A stretch of 64,000 nucleotides of DNA, taken from contig OY741281.1 in NCBI GenBank assembly GCA_963514095.1, positions 13,978,882-14,042,881 of the forward strand, written 5' to 3'. The notes beneath the pieces are model-generated. The model saw nothing but the letters and a program-made list of their open reading frames with translations, was not told the DNA's origin and made no database searches. The position numbers and the translations under genes were made by a program. This DNA comes from Eutrigla gurnardus. Taxonomy: Eukaryota; Chordata; Actinopteri; Perciformes; Triglidae. Each line of letters opens with the position of its first letter. Within the stretch, counting starts at the first letter, position 1. This document shows positions 22,719-32,676 of the stretch, piece after piece.

Positions 22719-24009
22719 ATGTAAGACCCGATGTCAAATACATTTTGTAGGATTATGTGGAAGAGAAATGTTTTCAAATGAAGCTTTATGTTCTCCAGCA
22801 GCAGCAGGGTAAAGGGCAGTGAACGGGACTTGAGGAGAACTGGATGTAGTCTCAGGATCAACTTAAAGCTGGGGTATGTAATGTTGGAAAGCTAGCAAGA
22901 GAGTACACGCTGGTTTTCAACCTTGTATCATTGAGAAGCTAAATATGCACCAGTAGAACTTAAACGGAGCCCTGCATATGATAGTTATAACATTTCACAC
23001 CACATTTTCTTACGTGCCTCATAGCAGCTTTCCTCCTGCCGGTGAACTTCTCATCGTTCCCTCCACCGAATGAGGCGCTCGGTGTCTGCATCCGTCCCTT
23101 TAACGGACAACGATGCACCGCGTTATTAATCACCGTTAGTAAATATATAACCACGTTTTAAGAAAAGCACTATCTCCTTAGTTAACGTCGGTAAAAACGG
23201 CCCATTTGCCGCTTCGCTTACGTTCGCTACGCGTCAGTAGGCTAGCCGGCTTCCCAACATCCTTTCACACGTCTCGTCCTGCATCTCAAACATCTCGGGG
23301 CCTTGAAAGAAGAAGAAATAAAGATGGCGATGAGAAAGCACGTCTAAAGCACACACAAAGACGCGTTGTGAGACGCGAGGGGCTACATGCGTAATTCACA
23401 CAGCTGAAAAAATGAACACTATGTGGTCCTTTTTCTAGTCTGACATGTCCAAATGTCTGGCAAACATCTTTGTAACATGATAATATGTAAACCGCAACAT
23501 TTAACAAAGTCACTACAGTGAGAAGAATAAAAAAAACTCATGACGTTCCGTGCTTTTCCACTGCATTTACGTGAGCTCAATGCAAAAGCTACACACACAA
23601 TGCTTCACTCCTAACTCCACAACTGATAGCCTTGTTTGGATTCTTATGAGCAGGTCAGAAACTTCAGTAAATAGGAGAGATAAGGACAGGGGAAGCCAAG
23701 GACGTAACACTGGAACGTCCAAATTTAATTGTGTTTTCTGCCAATACAATGGTAATGTGTAATAATGGACAGGACTCCTGTCCAGGTTCACCTCTATCTC
23801 CTCTGATGAAGTTAAGTCTGCTCTCCAAAACTCAGATACACAACTCAGGTCAGGGTATATGCTGTTGGCAGACGAGGGGGATACATGCATCTAATGCAAC
23901 AATGTGTAGAGAAGTAGAATGAATGAATGCTACAATGGCTGAAACTGCCAGAGAACTGTTGGGCTGTACTTTCATGTCAGCTTTGAGTTTCCCATGGTGC
24001 AGCATGTGT
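22719..24009. other. Unassigned stretch
   Basis: No gene recognised on either strand; the open frames here are short and lack codon structure. Confidence 0.4.
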
Positions 24010-24081
24010 GACCTTGTGGCGCAACGGTAGCGCGTCTGACTCCAGATCAGAAGGCTGCGTGTTCAAATCACGTCAGGGTCA
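24010..24081 (+). tRNA. tRNA-Trp (CCA)
   Basis: Cloverleaf of 72 bases. Acceptor GACCTTG pairs with CAGGGTC, the D arm contains GCGCAACGGTAGCGC, the anticodon loop is CTCCAGA with anticodon CCA, and the T arm is GCGTG-TTCAAAT-CACGT. Discriminator A. Differs from the 40.2-kb copy at three positions, two of which compensate in the acceptor stem (U-A in place of C-G). No TTTT run follows within about 20 bases, so Pol III termination here is doubtful. Confidence 0.92.
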
Positions 24082-24916
24082 AACAGATTTCTTGCATTAA
24101 TGCTGAGATGTGACATCCACATCTATCTGTTCACTTCTAATCATCATCTCTTAATACAGCTGTTGATGTGACAGTGATGAAGTTCAGCTCATGAAGTATC
24201 TGGTTAGTTGAACAACAACAACACATTTGAGTTGGGACTTAACTTTACCCAGATGTTGCATGAGCGAAGGTCTTTGTATTCATTTTTATTTCATCATCAT
24301 TGTCTGTAATTCTTGCACAGCAGCCTCGTCAGACGGCTCCATGTGAATCTGCACGTGAAGATACAGCAGTTATCTGATGGCACTTCATGCCAATAAAAAC
24401 TAAAGAGCTGCAGCTTAAAACAGATTCAGATGTGTAGTTGATCTCACACTGAAACATGTCTGACATTACTTAAATCACATTCCTGCCATCAACCCAGTCT
24501 GATGCAAGCTTCTATAATAAAATCTCAAAGCATTATAACCTTCTCGATGTAACCCAAGCGTTGAGTAGTGCAGCTGAGCATGGACAATGCAGTAAGACTT
24601 TAGGTGCCATGTTGTAATCTTTTTTTTTGCATTATTTGAATATGTGCATTTGTAATTCATACAATCCCCACATCACTGACCAATAGTTCAATGTGTCCTG
24701 CAACCAGCAGTTGAAATGAGCTTCATTGCTGCACCATACGGTGTCTCTGAGAGCTGAACGGCTCCATCTGCTGGCTCCTAAATGTATCACACCCTGTCTT
24801 GTCTTTTCCCCGGGAGTCTCCTTTGTTTGGATTAAGTTTAGCCTGTAATTGCTGTGTTTGTGGGGATTGAGCCCAGTGTACACTGAGAATGTGTACTCTG
24901 ATGTCATGGATTAGAA
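24082..24916. other. Unassigned stretch
   Basis: No gene or defined repeat recognised. Confidence 0.4.
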
Positions 24917-25169
24917 CAGGGGGTCCGTGACCCCTAGGGGGTCCGCAGACTTACTGCATGGGGTCCCAGAAATGATTTGATCCCAAACCTTTTTTCTTCT
25001 AAAAATATGTCCAAAAATACACATTCACATGAATTGAACCTTTAATAAGCAAATATAAGTCTTCCAATTTATTAAATGTTATGTTGTGAAAGTTAGAAAT
25101 GCCATGTTTTGATTTTATTAGGAAAATATAACAGTTTTGAAGGATTAATTACATATAGTCAACAATTCT
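24917..25169. mobile_element. Possible hAT-type terminal fragment
   Basis: Starts CAGGGGGTCCGTGACCCCTA with repeated GGGGTCC motifs, in the style of hAT (Charlie-like) termini. No partner end identified. Confidence 0.35.
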
Positions 25170-25486
25170 TTCAATTACCTTTTTGACCACAGACCTATCT
25201 TTCTGCGGGCCTGCCTCTGATGGATCTAGCCAATCGTTTTTCGATTCACCGAACCAACTTCAGCAGGATTATAACATCATGGACTCACTTCTTGTATGAA
25301 CTGCTGGGTTCCATACACCTGTGGATACCACTAGAAGATGTCAAAGCATATCTCCCACCAGAATTTGCTGCACTTCCTGACGCACAAGTAACCCTGGACT
25401 GCACAGAGATATTCTGTCAGACCCCCTCCTCTCTCCTTCTGCATAGCGAGGTTTATTCTTTGTCTTTGTGCCTTGACACACTGTAG
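25170..25486 (+). pseudogene. Fragment of an ISL2EU/IS5-like (DDE_4) transposase
   Basis: The frame around 25220-25455 contains LANRFSIHRTNFSRIITSW, a helix-turn-helix of the type preceding DDE_4 nucleases. It continues to LPDAQVTLDCTEIFCQTPSS, where the Asp of LDCTEIF is in the position of the first catalytic Asp. The frame then runs out and the remaining catalytic residues are absent. It lies convergent to the SWIM-YqaJ remnant on the other strand, an arrangement expected for the two genes of an ISL2EU-type element. Confidence 0.6.
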
Positions 25487-25877
25487 TAATTGTACTGTTT
25501 TCTAACATGTGATATACCTTTCAATAAATTATCAGACGTTTACTTGATGTTTACAGTTTGCTTGATATTTTATTGCCTCTTACACAGTGGCTGGGCCAAA
25601 AATAGATCAGACATTTTTATAAATAAATAGTTGCATTTTTAAATGAGCTAAACTCCCAACAGTAACATAAGGCACCATGTATAGGTTTGTAGTGATAACT
25701 AAATGCACAAGCAGGCATTTATATTTTAGTTATGTTTGTGCAATAATTTGTTTAATCAGTATGAGAGCGCTTTATGTATATATTGTTTACAATCATAGTC
25801 ATAAAACATATCAAGAGGATTTTTACTTAATTTTGGTAAAAGCAGAGTAACTTTTTATACAATATTTGGGTAGAAGT

Positions 25878-27330
25878 TCATTCCTTTGGATAACTATTTC
25901 TTATATTCAAATAAAAATTCATAAAATAATGATTTCTTTGCAAAACATTTGAGGTAGACCACTGGATGAACATCATGGGTTTGAGGAGAACTGTTGGTAA
26001 GTAGAAGCAGACAAAGAAAAAATCTGGGTCCTTGTAGATCCTTTGAATGACCATGTCCTCCTCTGCAAAAACATCAAAGTCACACCAGTCCATACTTGTC
26101 AGCAGGAGTTGCCCTTGGAGCTACCAGTAGTACATGTGTTGCTTTTTCAGCTTCATCGAGCCATTGTTGAGCTTCAGGTATTTGCAGTCAACATAACTCT
26201 TGACATTGGGGCATTTTACCTCCAACAGGCCGAAGGGTGGGTTGTCTGTGGGGTCAAAAACAACACCATCGGGAGAAGATCCTAACCAGGAGGCATCAGG
26301 GTGTATGACGAAGCCACAAGGCCAGTAACGGTAGTTCTTCACTTTACAGTACTCTTGAATTGCCTGTGGCTCCAATGCCAGACCTCTTTTCATGGCCGAT
26401 GTTCGGGCCACACCCCTTAACAGTCTTTCAGCGAGATGTTCTGCTGATGTCTGACCACGAACATGACAAGCCTCCCTAAAGTGAGAAGATGTTTATCCCA
26501 TATTTTTGACCCGATGCCACTCCACAGACATACTCTGGTCCCTTGTTGCAACTTCTTTTCCCCTTGCCATTTCCAAGTTGGTCTGTAGAGATTGTAGATG
26601 CAGTTGCTGGTGGAGACTGCTCACAAACTGGCAACAAGTGGGCTCCAATGGGTAGCCATCTAAGGGCAAAGGTGGGGGTTGAGGAGCTCCAGTGTGGAGT
26701 AACATGATGCGGCTGACTGGCACTGGCTGCTGGTAAGATATCCTGTACTTTGCCCAAAGCTGACTCGATCAGCACTGATGAACATGGTGGTAATAAGGGG
26801 TGCTATGTCAGGTGAAAAGCCTTCATATGCTTCTGCCACTTTCAAAACATCAGGATCAGGCATATCCTCCTGCATCGCCTTGCACAGAGTGCTCCTGTGT
26901 AGAATTTGATATCACAGTTCAAATTAGTATACATGTACTTATACATATATCTGTGTGACCGATAACCACATTTTCATGATTATATTTCATGACAGCACAA
27001 CAATTTCACTGACCCGGCCTGGTTTTACACCCTATCAATCAGTGATGAAAGTAAAAAGAAATGGCATCTCAGAGTTGGTTTAATGTAACAGGTGGAAAAT
27101 GTTGTCTTTTATGCACAGACAAACTACACCCGGCACATGTGGCTACTGATGATAATAATGCTCTGAAAATGACCATAGTCCTTGGCTTGTGCCAGCGTTG
27201 CTCTGTCTCAGTGCAGCTAAGGGTTGGGGCTACAGCACAGAGCCGGAGCTGAGAGCAGGTCGCCGTCTGAAAAAGGAGAGCCACAGTAATGGTTGCAAAG
27301 TGCCTTGCCAGCAGCACAGGAGCCCGTCGT
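25878..27330 (-). pseudogene. Decayed SWIM-YqaJ protein of an ISL2EU-like element
   Basis: Read on the minus strand. About 27330-27160 has a SWIM-like zinc-finger remnant (CAAGKALCNH, then ALLFQTATCSQLRL in another frame). About 26875-26550 is a linker. About 26530-25880 is a YqaJ-type nuclease domain: EWHRVKNMG, a stop, TSSHFREACHVRGQ, ALEPQAIQEYC, SWLGSSPDGVV and LLEVKCPN give the usual E, D and ExK metal-binding pattern. A second in-frame stop follows HMYYW, then LQGQLLLTSMDWCDFDVF. YqaJ proteins resemble phage exonucleases. Two in-frame stops and at least one frameshift make it a pseudogene. Confidence 0.7.
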
Positions 27331-27759
27331 CTCATACAGCTGCACTGGGGAGGAGTCTTGGAGGACAATCTAGGAAGAAAACAGAAAACAGAACAAAAAG
27401 TTACTACTCACATAACAAACCTTAATCCTAGCCAGTGCAGTATAATGAGATGTGACACACCATTAGGAAGAAGGCCTAGATTATATAGAACAAAATAAAA
27501 CTAAAAGTTAGCTGAGGTAACTTAACATCAAGCTACTGCTAGCCCTCCATAGTTCTAGGAGCAGATTCGGTGCACATCACTGATGGTAGATTTAGGTAGA
27601 CCTTGCAGGCTTCTCGTATTAAACAGCGCCATCCGTTAGCTAACGTTAGATTAGCTGCTGCTAACCTATCCAAAAGTTAATCTGAAAGACAGTGCTAGCT
27701 GCTCATGGTATCAATACCGTTTAATGACATTTTCTATGTGAAGATACTGATCTCATATC
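27331..27759. other. Stretch between the SWIM remnant and the 851-bp element
   Basis: Probably further sequence of the decayed element. No coding sequence recognised. Confidence 0.35.
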
Positions 27760-28610
27760 TACGGAAGCGTATTGCATTCACTTGAGTAATTTTTTTTTGG
27801 TTCGTTTTTTGGAGTAATTTATTTCTTTGGTCTGTTTTTCTGAGTAATTAATTTTTTGGTCTGTTTTTCGGAGTAATTAATTTTTTTGTCTGTTTTTCTG
27901 AGTAATTTTTTTTTGGTCTGTTTTTCGGAGTATTTTTTTTTTTTTTTCTGTTTTTCAGAGTAATTTTTTTCTGATTTTCTGAATAATTTTTTTTCTGAGT
28001 TTAGACAGCATTTGAAACAATAGACGCATTCATTCCTTTGTGAAAGCTCGATAATGGAGGCCAACATGACCGACTTGTTTAGTTTGATCAAGTTCTACTT
28101 TGATCTGGGATTAAGACACTGGGAGATAGTCCTGTCTTTGAGTCATATAGATGGTATTACCATAAGTGTATCCACTTTACGCAGGCACCTGAGGACTTTG
28201 CGGCTGAATAGCTGAAGATGGGGCATGTGTATGCAGGAGTCACTACAGGTCCATGGGAGTCACTTGCAGGTTGGAGGTTCTCGCGGGAGTTCGAAGTATC
28301 GCGATAATTCAGAAAAAAAATTACTCCGAAAAACAGAAAAAAAATTACCACGAAAAACAGAAAAAAAATTACCACGAAAAACAGAAAATAAATTACTCCG
28401 AAAAACAGGAAAAGAATTACTCAGAAAATCAGGAAAAATAATTAGTCAGAAAAACAACCAAACAAAAAAAAATAACTCAGAAAAACAGACCAAAAAAAAT
28501 TACTCAGAAAAACAGACCACAGAAATAAATTACTCAGAAAAACAGGAATAATTACTTCAAAAAACAAACCCAAAAAAAAATTACTCAAGTGAATACAATA
28601 CGCTTCCGTA
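27760..28610. mobile_element. 851-bp non-autonomous element with 6-bp target duplication
   Basis: Ends are TACGGAAGCGTATTG and its near complement, followed on each side by CACTTGAGTAATTTTTTT in inverted orientation. The flanks are CATATC at 27754-27759 and 28611-28616. The arms are built of about 8-10 degenerate copies of a 25-30-base unit (GAGTAATT-TTTT-GGTCTGTTTTTCG). The core (about 28010-28310) contains a short intact frame for a helix-turn-helix domain, listed separately. It is probably an internally deleted relative of an integrase-type transposon. Confidence 0.8.
28054..28215 (+). CDS. 53-aa helix-turn-helix remnant of an integrase-type transposase
   Basis: ATG to TGA, 54 codons. Reads FSLIKFYFDLGLRHWEIVLS then GITISVSTLRRHLRTLRLNS, the LIK-YF-LG and IS-TLRR pattern I associate with the N-terminal HTH of integrase-core transposases in fish elements. 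No catalytic domain follows. It may be expressed as a DNA-binding peptide or be a remnant only. Confidence 0.5.
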   Translation: MEANMTDLFSLIKFYFDLGLRHWEIVLSLSHIDGITISVSTLRRHLRTLRLNS

Positions 28611-28833
28611 CATATCGGTGTAATGAGTGTATAATAATCCAAAATGAGTAATACTTACAGTAGATCCTTGATCTTGCGCTTCGTTCATGTTCATCCAACG
28701 TGTCCAGTTGACTTGACTGAAATCAATGCTGAGTCAACAACAGTCAACAGCTTTACAACACTGCCCCCTGCTGGCTGTACAGGGAGGGTGTATTCACATT
28801 CAAATCCAGGGGCATTTATTTGTGGATCTTGAT

Positions 28834-29715
28834 TTTTTTTTTTTAAACTTTATTGACAACAACAGTATACTCAGAATGAATACAGTAAGATGAGATAAGT
28901 GTATACAACATTAATACACAACCAAACCATCATAAATACACCAGAGGTTGACAGCAAGATAGAAAGAAAAAAAACCCCATACATTTAAATAAATATTTTG
29001 TAAAGCTTACAAAGATCATACGTTTTAACAGTTATTTATTCTCACAATCACAGAGGGAGGAGATATATTGACCAACATATGCAGACAGTTCCAGGAAGTT
29101 TGGCTTCTTATCAGAAAATTTAGACTTATGTATGTAAAATTTGGATAAAATAATTAACAAATTAACGATATAAAACTGAGAATTTAGTTTTTTGATCATA
29201 TTCAGTGTAGCCAAACAAAACATTTTTCCAGCATAAATTAAACTGGGGTTAAATATGATCACTGATAAAGCGTGCCAGTCTGCTCCAAAGTTGTCTGTTG
29301 TGTGGGCAAGACCAAAATAAATGAACCAAGGTTTCGTTGACAGAGACACAGTGGGTACAGTTCACATCAATGTCCTTCTTAAGCCTTTGTATATAATGAT
29401 TAGTTGGGTAAAATCTGCATTTTAAATGAGATCTCTTTGACCTTGTTGGTTAAAAAAAACTTATTAGGTATTAGCCAGACTTTTTCCCAATTAATAATTC
29501 CAACAAATGTAGACCAGTAAAGCAGAGGGTGAACTTACAATATCTTGTTGAAATAGTTGACGAATAAACTTGTTTTTATTTTTATTATTACCCGTGAAAC
29601 AAGCTTTCCCCATTGTTGTTTCAGCAATGTTTAAAGATATGGGTAAGTTGTTGTTTACATTAAGATTTTTAAAAAGGGAACTAATACCTGAAGGCACAGC
29701 ATCAAAATAAATAGT
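28834..29715 (-). mobile_element. 5'-truncated LINE with 13-bp target duplication
   Basis: TGTGGATCTTGAT occurs at 28821-28833 and 29716-29728. The minus strand ends in AATAAAGTTT and an A run at the 28834 end. The minus-strand frames (about 29817-29491 and 29349-29032) contain NKFFLTNKVKEISFKMQIL and FYIHKSKFSDKKPNF, like the C-terminal region after the reverse transcriptase of fish L1-type elements. Frames are broken by stops. The 5' part of the element is absent. Confidence 0.8.
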
Positions 29716-29728
29716 TGTGGATCTTGAT

Positions 29729-30160
29729 GTGCGGTAAGAATGTCTCAAAATGACGTCATCGAGAGAAAAGCAAAAAAGCGATCCACAAATGCAGAATCTA
29801 AACGCAAAGTCAAGCATATTTATTTTTAAATCACAAAAATGTATTTACAAATACACGTTTATTTATACACATTAGTTTATTTATTTGTATGTCACGTTTT
29901 ACATTTGTATATTTGTATTTTGTTTATTTATAAATGCATGCATATTTATACATATCATTTCGATATGTATTAACATTTTTGAGACAATTCTACCTTCATA
30001 GACACATGTTTTATTTGATTGTTTGGACATTATTGAATAACTGCACCATCAAAAAACAAAAGAAAATTGCATATTCATAGCATTTATTATTAATATATCT
30101 TAATATATCTTCATCTGTCTGTTCAATAAGGTGTATTGTTTTTCAAACAAAGATTCCGAG
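29729..30160. other. AT-rich upstream region
   Basis: TTTATTTGTAT-type AT-rich sequence; nothing recognised before the CRE at 30161. Confidence 0.4.
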
Positions 30161-30231
30161 TGACGTCACTGATTCTTAGAATCTTCCACATCCCAACAGT
30201 ATAAAGCGTTCTCAATCTACACCTGACGTCA
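30161..30231 (+). promoter_or_regulatory. Promoter with two perfect CREs around a TATA box
   Basis: TGACGTCA at 30161-30168 and again at 30224-30231, with TATAAAG at 30200-30206. The second CRE sits where transcription should begin, 24 bases after the TATA start. The coding start follows at 30327. Control by CREB/ATF-family factors is inferred. Confidence 0.65.
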
Positions 30232-30326
30232 GATCACATCCAGACAGAGAGCTATACGGACGACTTTACGGAAGAATTATTATTCTGAATAAAATAGTCA
30301 TAACCACTGTTTGCTAGATTTCAAAG

Positions 30327-31825
30327 ATGTTTTCCAGATTTCGGGAACGACACCAACAGGTATGCACACGACTCTCAGTCCTCTAACACTAGAACTAGGT
30401 ATTTCAATTGAACATGACTATGTTTTAATATTATATATTGAAGTTTTTTAGTTTTCCTAAAACGGTGCTGTGCTGCACTCCCTATTGTTAATTATAGTCA
30501 AGATAAATGATTAAAAACACGCGGGAATTTATACCTATAACCAATACCGGGAAAAATGTACCCGTATATAAAAATGCATTTATTCAAAAAAATAAATTCG
30601 AACGAAATACGCTAATCTCGCGATAGTGGCGCGAGCAGCGGCACTCAGACAATGACATTCGATAGAGTGTGTGATCTCTAACTAACAATGGATGAGAGAA
30701 AGTGAGTTATGGATGCCACACAGGCATAAGATCTATTTCACCAAATGAACGGTGAGTCTGGTGGTAGGGAGATATCAGGGCAATGTATCCTAGGTTGGCT
30801 CTTGCAAAGCCATTAGTATTCTTAAAGATGCTTTTACTTTCATGACTTGAGACATTCATTTGTGAAGACAATGCCTAAATACAAAGACAGAGAACATTTT
30901 TTTGTCCTAGAAACTCCAGTTGCACGGATAAATTGTAGCCGTTGGCGGTTTTAGGTATACAGCGCCCGCCGGCGGTTCTAGTGCTATATTGCTTGATGGA
31001 CTTCATGCATTGAGATGCTTTACACTGGAGTTAGACCATCTTCATCTTCAGTTCATATTTGTATTTTTTGTTGATATTTGTCTGTGAAGCAGATGATTAT
31101 GTGTCTGTCATACTTAATCGTGGGTTTTATTCATTTTAAACAGAAAAAATGTGGTGTGGAAGATGGAGACGAGCCTGGCTCCAGCCCACGAAAGAGCTCT
31201 GCCTCCACAGTCTTGTGGTGGCGTCGGCTCTTCGGTCGCAACAAGGTCCATCCTTCAGTGCTGATCGCTGTGCAACCTTGTGTAGATGTCGTCCAAACCA
31301 ACCAGACTCCCGTAGAAGACAAGGTGGACAATGCTGATGTGCCCTCCTGTGCCACACGAAATGAGTAAGAGATGCTTTTACAGTTTGTTATTTTACTGAT
31401 GTTTCTTTTATGTTGTTCACCTCCCTTACCTTCATCGTTGGGACCGGCCCATACAGTAGAATAACCATCCGTGTTTTCTTTATCACTAGTGGCAACCGGG
31501 ACGAAGAGACCGTCGGAGATGACCATGAAGTTTCAGCCTTCGTTGAAGTCGAGGAGAAGAATGAAGAAACCTTCACATTGCTGCCTTCTTTTGCCTTGGA
31601 AAATAGGTATGAGATCATTCTACTGTCTAGGAAGTCTCTTCTTTTTTCATATTTTTCCATAATTCTCAATATAAATGAAAAGAAAAGTATTTTTCAATCT
31701 GCTAATGCGCACAAAATGTTTGTGTTTACTTCATCAGCAGTGTCAATGCTGCTTATGAATCGAAGCAAGACGTCGACCAGGAGGTTTCGAACACCATCAA
31801 AGCGTTCCTCTTTCTAAACGGATGA
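30327..31825 (+). CDS. Small protein of unknown function, 151 aa, 4 exons
   Basis: Exons 30327-30359, 31144-31364, 31490-31606 and 31741-31825, with GT-AG junctions, matching phases and no internal stop (456 bases). It begins MFSRFRERHQQ. Exon 2 has a Trp/Arg-rich patch (STVLWWRRLFGRNKVHPSVL) and the C-terminal half is acidic (EVEEKNEETFTLLPSF). No signal peptide, membrane segment or known domain is seen. An alternative last exon at 32017-32176 joins exon 3 in the same phase and would give 176 aa ending in Glu/Asp/His repeats. I do not recognise the family. The CRE-TATA-CRE promoter suggests cAMP- or stress-responsive or germ-line expression, as an inference. Confidence 0.6.
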
Positions 31826-32016
31826 AGAAAATAAAACATCAGATGGAACGCTGCCTTCTTCTTCCCTGGAAAATAGGTATGAGATTATTTTACTGTCTAC
31901 AAAGTCTCATGTAATTCATTATTGTTTTCACTTATTCTCAATATAAATGATTTTTAAATATATTTTTTCCAATCTGCTAATAATAACACACATTGTTTCT
32001 TTACCTTCATGACCAG

Positions 32017-32176
32017 TGTCAACCCGGCCGAACAGTTCGAGGAAGACGACCACTCCGAGGAAGACAAACACTACGAGGAAGACGACCACTCCGAGGAAGA
32101 GAAACACTACGAGGAAGACGACCACTCAGAGTCATTTGCAGCTGAAACTGAAACTTCAGCACGGTGCATTTATTGA
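32017..32176 (+). CDS. Alternative acidic terminal exon of the 30.3-kb gene
   Basis: Acceptor CATGACCAG, then a phase-2 continuation SVNPAEQFEEDDHSEEDKHY with two to three copies of a 12-residue EED-HS/EE-KHY unit, ending RCIY and TGA. The start SVN matches exon 4 (SVNAAYES). The preceding intron and an exon-3-like tail near 31850-31876 are also duplicated, so this arose by local duplication. Confidence 0.5.
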
Positions 32177-32209
32177 GTTTTTTTATTGATTTATTTTAAT
32201 ATTGACTTT

Positions 32210-32290
32210 GTTTGTTTATTGTTTATTGTTGATTAAGGATCCCCATTAGCTGGTACCTTAGTACCCAGCTAGTCTTCCTGGGGTCCACAA
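32210..32290 (-). repeat. 3' tail of a CR1/L2-like LINE
   Basis: On the minus strand reads CCCCAGGAAGACTAGCTGGG and then GCTAATGGGGATCCTTAAT, the same tail as at 39665-39735 on the plus strand. Confidence 0.5.
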
Positions 32291-32676
32291 GGAACAACAC
32301 AGAATATACATAAGATATACATACATACATATACATATACAAAAACATCACATCCTCAACATATCATACATTTACAATACTTTGATGTATTCTTTGTTTT
32401 TTGTGTATAGCATTTATAGCAAGATTTAAAATGCAATAACCTAAATAGGCACTAGGGACATAGATGTCCACTTAGGAAAAACTGCTGTAAAAATATCCAT
32501 CCATCCATCCATTATCTTCCGCTTATCCGGGACTGGGTCGCAGGGGCAGCTGCCTGAGCAGGAACGCCCAGACTTCTCTCTCCCCGGACACTTCCCCTAG
32601 CTCCTCCGGGAGGACCCCAAGGCGTTCCCAGGCCAGCCGGGTGACATAGTCACTCCAGCGTGTCCTGGGTCTTCCC

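Noticed and set aside
27784..28570. CRISPR-like array of regularly spaced short repeats
   Set aside because: The units are degenerate, inverted about a centre and without unique spacers; they are transposon arms with a target duplication.
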